A stretch of DNA of 64,000 bases from assembly GCA_948471205.1 (NCBI GenBank), contig CAOKRT010000004.1, forward strand, positions 62,001 to 126,000, read 5' to 3'. A model generated the notes under the pieces. It had not been told where the DNA came from and did no database searches. It saw only the letters and a program-made list of their open reading frames with translations. A program made the position numbers and the translations under genes. Shown one piece after another: positions 1 through 7,400 of the stretch. Each line of letters starts with the position of its first letter. The first letter of the stretch is position 1. This DNA is from an uncultured Oscillospiraceae bacterium (lineage in GTDB: Bacteria > Bacillota > Clostridia > Oscillospirales > Acutalibacteraceae).

Positions 1-2
1 TT

Positions 3-3000
3 ATTGAAGGCTATAATGTAATTCTTGCTTCTGTTCTTGAAAACTATAATGCAGGCTATAAAGCAGAGGAAAAGGGAACAATCACAGGAACTGTATTTGA
101 CGATACGGATTATGACGGTGCCTTTACAGATGTGGATGAAGTAATTTCAGATGCTGAAGTAACCCTGAAAAGATTTATCTATGATAACGGACAGTGGGTT
201 GAGGATACAAATTATAATCATGTTGTTAAAACAGATGAAAACGGTGTGTATACCTTTGAGAACCTTAGCACATATGTTGGCATAGACGGTGTAAACTTCC
301 TTTACGGCTATGAAGTATGGGTAACGGGCGCACCGGAAGGCTATGCGATTACAAAGTATCTTAACGACAGCTATGTTCTTTTGAACGGACAGATTATTAA
401 GCTGAATGAAAATCTTTCCGAAATGCTTAACGGAAAAATAGTGGTTGCATCGGTGGCAGAAAATACAACCGGTGTAGACAGCAGCTTTATCGTTGAAAAC
501 TACAATGTAGTGCTTGCTGAAACGCTTGATGAGTACAACGCAGGCTATAAGGCAGAGGAAAAGGGAATTATCACCGGTACTGTGTTTGATGACGGCAATT
601 ATGACGGATTCTTCACAGAAGAAGACAAAGTGATTTCTGATGTACAGTTAACACTGAAACGGTTTGTTTATGAAAACGGACAGTGGGTTGAAGATACAAA
701 TTATGTAAACACGGTTACAACAAATGAAAACGGAGAGTACAGCTTCGAAAATCTTGATACGTATGTTTTTGATAACGGAGCAAATAAACTTTACGGTTAT
801 GAAGTTTGGGTAACAGGTGCGCCGGAAGGCTATGCAATTACAAGATATCTTAACGACAGCTATGTTCTTCTGAACGGACAAATCATTAAGCCGGATGCAA
901 AACTTTCCGAAATGCTTGACGGCAAAATGGTGGTTGCATCCGTGGCGGAAGATACAGACGGTGTTGATGAAAGCTTTATTATTGAAAACTACAATGTAGT
1001 GCTTGCAGAAACACTTGAAGAATACAACGCAGGCTATAAGGCAGAGGAAAAAGGCACAATTACAGGAACTGTGTTTGATGACGGAAATTATGACGGATTC
1101 TTCACAGAAGAAGACAGCGTGCTTTCCAATGTGGGATTGACACTGAAACGGTTTATTTATGAAAACGGACAGTGGATTGAAGATACGGAATATATTTCTT
1201 CTGTTGTAACAGATGAAAACGGTGTATACAGCTTCGAAAATCTTGACACCTATACAGTTATTGACGGCGTAAACAAACTTTACGGCTATGAGGTATGGGT
1301 AACAGGTGCGCCGGAAGGCTATGCAATTACAAGATATCTTAATGACAGCTATGTTCTTCTGAACGGACAGATTATTAAGCCGGATGCAAAACTTTCCGAA
1401 ATGCTTGACGGCAAAATGGTGGTTGCATCCGTGGCGGAAGATACAGACGGTGTTGATGAAAGCTTTATTATTGAAAACTACAATGTAGTGCTTGCAGAAA
1501 CACTTGAAGAATACAACGCAGGCTATAAGGCACAGGAAAAGGGAACAATCACAGGCACTGTGTTTGACGATAAGAATTATGACAGTGTTCTTGATGATGA
1601 AGATACGTTCCTTGAAGGTGTTGGTGTAACGCTCAAGAGATTCATTTATGAAAACGGACAGTGGATTGAAGATACAGAATATATCAATTCTGTTATAACA
1701 GACACAAACGGCGTTTACAGTTTTGAAAATCTTGATACCTATACAGTAGTTGATGGCGTAAACAAACTTTACGGTTATGAAGTATGGGTAACAGGTGCAC
1801 CGGAAGGCTATGCAATCACAAGATATCTTAACGAAAGCTATGTGCTTGTAAACGGACAGATTATTAAGCCGGATAAAAAGCTTTCCGAAATGCTTGACGG
1901 CAAAATGGTGGTTGCATCGGTGGCAGAGGATAAAGACGGTGTTGATGAAAGCTTCCTTATTGAAGACTACAATATTGTGCATGCAGAAACACTTGCAGAC
2001 TATCATGCCGGCTATACAGCTATTCAGAACGGAAGCATTACAGGCAATATTTTTGATGATATGAATTACGACGGTATTCTTGATGAAAACGATTCGGCTC
2101 TTGAGAATATTCAGGTTGGTTTAAAGCGTTTTGTTTATGAAAACGGAGAATGGATTGCCGCTCAGGAAGAAAACGAAGAATTCCATCAGATTGCACAAAC
2201 AGACAAAAACGGAAGCTATGTATTTGAAAATCTTGAAACCTATGTTTCTGATGAAAACGGATACAAACTGTACGGTTATCAGCTTTATGTAATCGGAATG
2301 GACGGCAGATTTACAACCAAATATCTTGCAAACGGCGGAGAAAACGACAGTGCATTGCTTACAGAAACGTATGAAATCGTTAAACAGGGCGATGAACGCA
2401 CAGAAATGTTTAACGGCTGTATTGTATTTGCCGAATATGCAAAGGAGCAAAAGGATAAAAATACGCCGTATATTGTGGAAGATTATGATATTGTTAAAGC
2501 AGTAAATCTTGTTCAGTATAATGCCGGTTTTGTTCCTGTAAAGGAATACAGCATAAGCGGCAGTGTATGGAACGACAGTAACCGTGACGGACTGATGAAT
2601 GAAGATACATTTATGAGCGGAATTAAGGTAACGCTTGAACGCTTGTATCTTGCAGACGGAAAATGGAAGGTTATGGAAGATTACAGCAGTATGGTTTCAG
2701 ACGGCAGCGAAGAAAATAATGCCGATGTTTCCGTAACAGATGAAAACGGCAGATATTCCTTTGAAAATCTTCCGCTTTCCGGAACAGTAAACGGTGAACC
2801 GGTCGTATTCGGTTACCGTGTTAAGATTGCTGAGCTTCCTGCACAGTATGCTGTTACAGCATTTCATATGGATGCCGACAGCGTTTCTGATGAAGCTGTT
2901 GACATAGGTATTTCAGCTTTAAATGCAGATGCTGAAAATGAAGCTTCCGATGCTGTGGAAGAAACAGCAGTTTCAAATAATAATCTGAATGATAAAACAG

Positions 3001-3737
3001 GTTATCTTGAAATGGAAGAAGCTATTATTATTCTTGCTGACGAGGCTGATGAAACAACACCTTTAAGCTATCGTCTTGACGGTTTCAATGTATCCCACGG
3101 CACTTCGGTTCAGGCGCTTGATGCAGGTTTTGTTCCTTACGGAACCGGAAGTATTCAGGGTGTTCTGTTTGAAGATGCCGATAAAAACGGAATGTTTGAT
3201 GACGGAGAAATTGTTTTTGAAGGTGAAACGGTTTATCTTGATTATTATCTTGCCGATGAAAACGGAAACGGCACATTCAAGAGCTATCAGGATATGAAGG
3301 CTGTTACCGATGAAAACGGAAGCTTTATATTTGAAAATCTGCCTGTTCTGGATGAAAATAATCAGCCGTACCAATATCGTCTGCGCACAGATAAGCCTGC
3401 CGAAAGAGAATTTACAAAAGCATATTCTTTTGAAATTCTCGGAAAGCAGAAATCAAATATTCTTACAGAAAATACAGAGAATTCAGATATGGGTGTTACA
3501 CCTTCCATTACACTTGCAGTTGACAGGGAGGATAAAAACTTCTATAATCTGGAATACCAGCTTGACGGCTATAACCATACAAATGCTTATCTTGCCTTTG
3601 CCGCAGTTAAGGAAGGCGAATCTGTAAATACAGGTATTGATAAGGATAATCAGTGGCTTATTGCCGTGCCGATATTCACATTCGGTTTGGGAATGGTTTT
3701 AATTATCGGCAAAAAAAGAAGAAAGGAATCAAATTAA
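3..3737 (+). CDS. Large cell-surface protein of tandem SdrD-B-like repeats with C-terminal sorting signal (5' end outside window)
   Basis: The reading frame is open from the first bases of the window, so the N-terminus lies upstream; about 1,244 codons are visible. It consists of seven repeat units beginning at about bases 75, 564, 1053, 1542, 2031, 2547 and 3147. The units share the shape G-x-I-T-G-x-V-F-D-D-x-N-Y-D-G, then L-K-R-F, D-E-N-G-x-Y-x-F-E-N-L and Y-G-Y-x-V. This is the pattern of SdrD B-like / Cna-B-type beta-sandwich stalk domains with Asp-rich loops that may bind calcium. Unit six carries an acidic Ala/Glu-rich insertion. The C-terminus has VNTGID, a hydrophobic stretch and KKRRK, the layout of a sortase substrate although LPXTG is absent. 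A solute-binding lipoprotein and a sortase follow. Likely a wall-anchored stalk or adhesin; the binding partner is unknown. Confidence 0.85.
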   Translation: MEGYNVILASVLENYNAGYKAEEKGTITGTVFDDTDYDGAFTDVDEVISDAEVTLKRFIYDNGQWVEDTNYNHVVKTDENGVYTFENLSTYVGIDGVNFLYGYEVWVTGAPEGYAITKYLNDSYVLLNGQIIKLNENLSEMLNGKIVVASVAENTTGVDSSFIVENYNVVLAETLDEYNAGYKAEEKGIITGTVFDDGNYDGFFTEEDKVISDVQLTLKRFVYENGQWVEDTNYVNTVTTNENGEYSFENLDTYVFDNGANKLYGYEVWVTGAPEGYAITRYLNDSYVLLNGQIIKPDAKLSEMLDGKMVVASVAEDTDGVDESFIIENYNVVLAETLEEYNAGYKAEEKGTITGTVFDDGNYDGFFTEEDSVLSNVGLTLKRFIYENGQWIEDTEYISSVVTDENGVYSFENLDTYTVIDGVNKLYGYEVWVTGAPEGYAITRYLNDSYVLLNGQIIKPDAKLSEMLDGKMVVASVAEDTDGVDESFIIENYNVVLAETLEEYNAGYKAQEKGTITGTVFDDKNYDSVLDDEDTFLEGVGVTLKRFIYENGQWIEDTEYINSVITDTNGVYSFENLDTYTVVDGVNKLYGYEVWVTGAPEGYAITRYLNESYVLVNGQIIKPDKKLSEMLDGKMVVASVAEDKDGVDESFLIEDYNIVHAETLADYHAGYTAIQNGSITGNIFDDMNYDGILDENDSALENIQVGLKRFVYENGEWIAAQEENEEFHQIAQTDKNGSYVFENLETYVSDENGYKLYGYQLYVIGMDGRFTTKYLANGGENDSALLTETYEIVKQGDERTEMFNGCIVFAEYAKEQKDKNTPYIVEDYDIVKAVNLVQYNAGFVPVKEYSISGSVWNDSNRDGLMNEDTFMSGIKVTLERLYLADGKWKVMEDYSSMVSDGSEENNADVSVTDENGRYSFENLPLSGTVNGEPVVFGYRVKIAELPAQYAVTAFHMDADSVSDEAVDIGISALNADAENEASDAVEETAVSNNNLNDKTGYLEMEEAIIILADEADETTPLSYRLDGFNVSHGTSVQALDAGFVPYGTGSIQGVLFEDADKNGMFDDGEIVFEGETVYLDYYLADENGNGTFKSYQDMKAVTDENGSFIFENLPVLDENNQPYQYRLRTDKPAEREFTKAYSFEILGKQKSNILTENTENSDMGVTPSITLAVDREDKNFYNLEYQLDGYNHTNAYLAFAAVKEGESVNTGIDKDNQWLIAVPIFTFGLGMVLIIGKKRRKESN
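885..1043 (+). repeat. Perfect 159-bp direct repeat, copy A
   Basis: This stretch is identical base for base, including synonymous positions, to 1374-1532, one repeat unit downstream. The flanking parts of the same two units have diverged. That pattern indicates recent recombination or gene conversion between units. Confidence 0.9.
1374..1532 (+). repeat. Perfect 159-bp direct repeat, copy B
   Basis: Identical to 885-1043, offset by exactly 489 bp. It encodes the second half of a stalk domain, from the I-K-P-D-A-K-L-S-E-M-L-D-G segment to the A-G-Y-K-A linker. Confidence 0.9.
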
Positions 3738-3760
3738 AGGGGGATTTCCCCCTTTAATTT
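3731..3760. other. Perfect 13-bp intercistronic inverted repeat
   Basis: The arms at 3731-3743 and 3748-3760 are perfectly complementary around a 4-nt loop. The arm contains a run of five G, and the hairpin spans the stop codon of the surface protein. It ends 15 nt before the lipoprotein start. U-rich bases lie in the stem and no clear U-tract follows. It could be a partial terminator or an mRNA-stabilising hairpin that sets a lower level of the downstream genes; the sequence does not decide. Confidence 0.6.
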
Positions 3761-3775
3761 GGACTTGCGTAGCTT

Positions 3776-5161
3776 ATGAAAAACAAAAAAGCAAAAACTA
3801 AAATAAGTATTTTTATTTCAGCGGCGGCTGTTATCTGCGCTGCTGTAATTATCCTTGTATCTGCTTGTTTTAATACAGGTGAAAGCATTGTTTTTCATGG
3901 CAGCAAATCCAATGTTTTAAAGCAAAGCAAAGCGCGCAGAAACACTTTTGTTATCGGTGTTTCTTCGGCAATACCGGATATGCATCCGTATTTTCACGAC
4001 AATGATGCACTTTACTTTTTTCAAAAGCTTGTATATGAACCGCTTGTTTCGGTAAATAATGACGGTTCTGTAAGTTATATAAATGCAGATAAAATTGTTT
4101 TTGAAAATGCGGGCACACAGGCAAAAGTTTATTTGGATAAAAAGAAAACTTTCAGTGACGGTACAGGCTTAACGGCAGATATTGTTTTGGATTCTTATAA
4201 TGCTTTTATGGAAAAGGAAACAGCGTATAATGATTTGCTGAATAATGTGGAATATATTCAAAAGGCTGATGATTATACGCTTGTATTCAAATTTAAACTT
4301 GTAAGAATTTCCAATATGCAGATTTTCAATATTCCTGTCATTTATGATGCTGACCGTATTGGCGGCTCTACCTGTCTGGGCACAGGAAATTATGCGGTAA
4401 AATCCATTACTCCTGACGGCGACAGTGTTCTTGTAAGAAATGAAAATGCCGTTAAAAAGGGAAAATACAGCGAAATTGTTTTGCGGCCGATGGATTACAG
4501 TCAGATTCAGTCTTTGGCGGATGCGCAGAATTTTGATGTATTTATGCTTAATAAAGAATCGCAGGCTGATATAATAAAAGAGAGCAGGGCGTATGATATT
4601 TATGCAGTCGGTCAGGAAAACGGATGGTATCTTAATTATAATTCTGATAATCTGTCTGTTTGCAATGCCATTGCCAACCTTGCTTCAGGTGAAGAATTTT
4701 TTAAAGAAACACATGACTTCGGCGCATATTCCAAAGGTATTACATCTGCCTTTATGAAAAAGCCGAATTATCATTCCCGTCTGAAAAAAGGAAATTTTGA
4801 TGATGTAAAATCAATAACATTTCTTCACAATTATGAAGCACAGGCAAATGCCATTTATCAGACCCTGTCAAATGCACTGCTTCAGAAGGATGTTGCCTGC
4901 AGCGATTTTGTTTCTGATTTTTCGGATTATCCGTCTGTGCTGAATGCGGATGTCTTAATCTATTACGGAAAATTTACCGATATGGTTCACCATGCCGATC
5001 ATGAAAGGTTTTTTGAAAAATACCGGGGTATGGATATTTCTGATTTTAATAAAAATATTGAAAAATATTTTGCACTTCAAAACAAAATAACGCCTGTAAG
5101 CAAGGACACTGTGTGGTATGCTTCGCTTACAGGGAAAAATACAATGGATTTATTTTATTAA
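3776..5161 (+). CDS. ABC-type solute-binding lipoprotein, family 5 (peptide/nickel type)
   Basis: 461 residues. The N-terminus has Lys residues, a hydrophobic core and V-S-A-C at about residues 28-31, a lipobox, so the product is probably a membrane-anchored lipoprotein. The mature part begins with F-V-I-G-V-S followed by H-P-Y-F and a Y-E-P-L-V segment, typical of the SBP_bac_5 fold that binds oligopeptides or related ligands. No permease or ATPase gene lies next to it, which is unusual for an importer. It sits instead between a surface protein and a sortase, so it may deliver ligands to a distant transporter or act in surface assembly. The ribosome binding site is weak, and the gene follows a strong hairpin. 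Confidence 0.7.
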   Translation: MKNKKAKTKISIFISAAAVICAAVIILVSACFNTGESIVFHGSKSNVLKQSKARRNTFVIGVSSAIPDMHPYFHDNDALYFFQKLVYEPLVSVNNDGSVSYINADKIVFENAGTQAKVYLDKKKTFSDGTGLTADIVLDSYNAFMEKETAYNDLLNNVEYIQKADDYTLVFKFKLVRISNMQIFNIPVIYDADRIGGSTCLGTGNYAVKSITPDGDSVLVRNENAVKKGKYSEIVLRPMDYSQIQSLADAQNFDVFMLNKESQADIIKESRAYDIYAVGQENGWYLNYNSDNLSVCNAIANLASGEEFFKETHDFGAYSKGITSAFMKKPNYHSRLKKGNFDDVKSITFLHNYEAQANAIYQTLSNALLQKDVACSDFVSDFSDYPSVLNADVLIYYGKFTDMVHHADHERFFEKYRGMDISDFNKNIEKYFALQNKITPVSKDTVWYASLTGKNTMDLFY

Positions 5162-5171
5162 TTGGTGTGTT

Positions 5172-5885
5172 ATGAGAAAAAAAAGAAAAATCTTGTTAGG
5201 TTTCATTATTGTTATTCTGGCTGCAGTTTTGGCTGTTTCAGGTTATTATATATGGCGTGATTTATATTCAAGGGCGCAGGAAAAAAAGGATTTTGAACAT
5301 ATATCGCAATCCGTTTCCGACAGCAGCAGCCCTTCAGGCAGAAATATTTCCGCTCTTATTGCGCAGAACAGCGACTGTCTGGGCTGGGTTTCTGTTCCGA
5401 ATACAACGGTTGATTATCCGGTTATGCATACGCCCGATAATCCCCAGAAATATCTGCGTCTGAGTTTTAAAGGAAAATACAGCTTTTCAGGCGTTCCTTT
5501 TCTTGATGCAAGGTGCAGTGCTGAAAGTGATAATTTAATTATTTACGGTCATAATCTGAAAAACGATACCATGTTTTCTTCTCTTGCGGGATATGCGCAG
5601 GTGTCTTACAGCAAAAAGCATCCGGAAATAGAATTTGAAACCGAAGCAGGAAATCATATTTATTCTGTATTTGCCGTTGTTCAGGTGGATGAAACCGATG
5701 AATGGTACAATTTTATTGATGCTCCGAACAGTTCGGTTTTTGATGAAAAAATTTCAGAAATTTCTGAAAAAGCAATTTATACAACAAAAGTTGTGCCTGA
5801 ATTCGGTCGGCAGCTTTTAACACTTTCAACCTGTTACGGTTCTCAGAAAAATGACAGGCTGATGGTTATCGCTGTTAAACAGTAA
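5172..5885 (+). CDS. Class B sortase
   Basis: 237 residues from the ATG at 5172. A longer frame starting at 5118 would overlap the lipoprotein gene by 44 bp and place 18 polar residues before the membrane anchor, so the later start is preferred. Residues 4-24 form one transmembrane anchor after a basic M-R-K-K-R-K. The sortase triad is visible: His127 in Y-G-H-N, Cys221 in T-L-S-T-C and Arg229 in N-D-R-L. Sortases cleave a sorting signal and attach the protein to the wall peptide. The T-L-S-T-C context and extended N-terminal helix fit class B. The obvious substrate is the repeat protein two genes upstream. An intrinsic terminator closes the cluster. Confidence 0.88.
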   Translation: MRKKRKILLGFIIVILAAVLAVSGYYIWRDLYSRAQEKKDFEHISQSVSDSSSPSGRNISALIAQNSDCLGWVSVPNTTVDYPVMHTPDNPQKYLRLSFKGKYSFSGVPFLDARCSAESDNLIIYGHNLKNDTMFSSLAGYAQVSYSKKHPEIEFETEAGNHIYSVFAVVQVDETDEWYNFIDAPNSSVFDEKISEISEKAIYTTKVVPEFGRQLLTLSTCYGSQKNDRLMVIAVKQ

Positions 5886-5941
5886 CAGATAATCTGATTA
5901 TAAAAGCAATTGTGTTTTGATTTCAATTTGTTTTAAATACG

Positions 5942-5974
5942 AAAAAAAGCCATCAGTTAACTGATGGCTTTTTG
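5942..5974 (+). terminator. Intrinsic terminator after sortase gene (bidirectional shape)
   Basis: The 9-bp core arms AGCCATCAG (5948-5956) and CTGATGGCT (5961-5969) enclose TTAA. An A-run on the left and a T-run on the right extend the stem and serve as a U-tract in either direction. It lies between convergent genes. Confidence 0.9.
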
Positions 5975-5986
5975 TTTTGTCTTTCA

Positions 5987-6020
5987 CGAAAAAGTACGGT
6001 TCATATTCTGAACCGTACTT
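5987..6020 (-). terminator. Intrinsic terminator of the pyrophosphokinase gene
   Basis: The 12-bp arms at 5992-6003 and 6009-6020 (AAGTACGGTTCA and its complement) flank a 5-nt loop. Reading on the minus strand the stem is followed by TTTTTC, 15 nt past the prs stop codon. Confidence 0.88.
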
Positions 6021-6034
6021 ACTGTTTTATAAAC

Positions 6035-7213
6035 TTATGCTTTTAATCCTTTTTTTCTTAATAAAGTATCAATTCTTACCGAAGAATCAAGGATTGTTGA
6101 AACAGACATATCATGATTGAGCGTATCAAGGAAATATGCAATATATTTTGAAAGCTCAACAGATTCATACCATTCTCTTGAAAGAAGTTCAGGGGTCTGA
6201 TAAACACCGTTGGTTGTAAATACTTTTGCAATTGTTCCTTCCTCGAAAGCCTTGTCAAATACTTCAAGTCCGTTTGCAAAAAGACCGAATGTTGTGCACA
6301 CAAAAATTCTGTTTGCACCAAGCTGTTTCAGCTTTTGTGCAACCTCAAGCATAGATTCGCCTGAAGAAATCATATCGTCAACAATAATAATATCTTTTCC
6401 GCTGACGGAATCACCGAGATACTGATGTTCAACAATTGGATTTCTGCCGTTTACAACTTTTGTGTAATCACGTCTTTTATAGAACATTCCAAGATTAATG
6501 CCAAGCTGTGTTGCGAAGAAAATACATCTGTTCATAGCACCCTCGTCAGGAGAGATAACCATAAGGCTGTCCTTATCAATTTTCAAATCCTCAACTGAAT
6601 TTACAAGGGCTTTAATCATCTGGTATGTAGGCATAACATTTTCAAATGATTTGTGGGGAATAGAATTCTGCACTCTCTGATCATGTGCGTCAAAAGTAAT
6701 GATGTTTTCAACACCAAGATTAACAAGCTCCTGCAAAGCCATTGCACAGTCAAGTGATTCTCGGCTTGAACGCTTGTGCTGTCTGCCTTCATAAAGCATT
6801 GGCATAATGACAGAAATTCTTTTTGCCTTTGATGATGCGGCAGAGATAACTCTTTTTAAATCTGCAAAGTGATCATCCGGAGATTTCGGAACCTTCATTC
6901 CGTACATATTATATTCAACGCTGTAGTTGAAGCAGTCTGTTACAATATATAAATCATAACCGCGAACAGAATCATTTATAACAGCCTTGCCTTCGCCGCT
7001 TCCGAAACGCGGATTGGAAATGTCTATCAGAAAGGACTCTCTCTGATAACCGTAAAAAGCAATGGAACCCTGATGTTCAAGGGCCTGTCCTTTTCTCCAT
7101 TTAACAAGATAGCTGTCTATCTTATCTGCCAAAGTTTCGCAGCCGGGCATGGCAATGATACCAAGTGGACCGTAAGGGATTGTTTCAACATTTTCAGCAG
7201 TTAACCGTGCCAT
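6035..7213 (-). CDS. prs: Ribose-phosphate pyrophosphokinase, long variant
   Basis: Makes PRPP from ribose 5-phosphate and ATP in the cytoplasm, feeding purine, pyrimidine, His, Trp and NAD synthesis. At 392 residues it is clearly longer than the usual ~315. The flexible catalytic loop appears as P-M-L-Y-E-G-R-Q-H-K-R-S-S-R-E-S near residue 140. F-D-A-H-D-Q-R matches the D-L-H region, and the PRPP-binding loop is I-I-I-V-D-D-M-I-S-S-G-E-S instead of the usual D-D-x-I-D-T-A-G-T. The extra length lies mainly in the N-terminal half and at the C-terminus. The ATG follows AGGAGG at good spacing, and the gene has its own promoter and terminator. The assignment rests on these motifs; a PRPP-related paralog is less likely. 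Confidence 0.82.
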   Translation of the reverse strand: MARLTAENVETIPYGPLGIIAMPGCETLADKIDSYLVKWRKGQALEHQGSIAFYGYQRESFLIDISNPRFGSGEGKAVINDSVRGYDLYIVTDCFNYSVEYNMYGMKVPKSPDDHFADLKRVISAASSKAKRISVIMPMLYEGRQHKRSSRESLDCAMALQELVNLGVENIITFDAHDQRVQNSIPHKSFENVMPTYQMIKALVNSVEDLKIDKDSLMVISPDEGAMNRCIFFATQLGINLGMFYKRRDYTKVVNGRNPIVEHQYLGDSVSGKDIIIVDDMISSGESMLEVAQKLKQLGANRIFVCTTFGLFANGLEVFDKAFEEGTIAKVFTTNGVYQTPELLSREWYESVELSKYIAYFLDTLNHDMSVSTILDSSVRIDTLLRKKGLKA

Positions 7214-7247
7214 ATTTTTATCCTCCTATATGACATATTACGATGGT

Positions 7248-7276
7248 ATTTTACAACATTAAATATATCTTGTAAA
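7248..7276 (-). promoter_or_regulatory. Sigma-A type promoter for prs
   Basis: On the minus strand TTTACA (7271-7276) and TAAAAT (7248-7253) are 17 bp apart. The predicted start lies about 30 nt before the prs start codon. Confidence 0.65.
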
Positions 7277-7346
7277 CCATATTTTAAAGTTTTAACTAAA
7301 TTGTCATTTATTTTCAGCAGAATCATTTTCTGTTTAGGATCAGATA

Positions 7347-7388
7347 CAAAAAACACCGCAGTGTCATTTTAAGACTGCGGTGTTTTTC
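7347..7388 (-). terminator. Intrinsic terminator of the YfhO gene
   Basis: The 11-bp arms AACACCGCAGT (7352-7362) and its complement (7374-7384) enclose an 11-nt loop. T-runs occur on both sides, so it can act in both directions. On the minus strand it directly follows the yfhO stop codon. Confidence 0.88.
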
Positions 7389-7400
7389 TGTTAAACTGTT

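Larger units (their letters stand above)
75..2030 (+). repeat. Four tandem 489-bp in-frame repeats within the surface protein gene
   Basis: Units starting at 75, 564, 1053 and 1542 are spaced exactly 489 bp (163 codons) apart. Diverged units of 516 and 600 bp follow from 2031 and 2547. The array is coding and keeps frame, so it reflects domain duplication and not a mobile element. Confidence 0.9.

Noticed and set aside
648-2006. Long open frame of 452 codons on the minus strand inside the repeat protein gene
   Set aside because: It mirrors the 489-bp periodicity of the coding strand, is Cys/Phe/Ile-rich with no ribosome binding site, and follows from codon bias in repeated sequence.
75-2546. 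CRISPR array or intergenic satellite
   Set aside because: The units are 489 bp, coding and in frame, with no short repeats separated by unique spacers.
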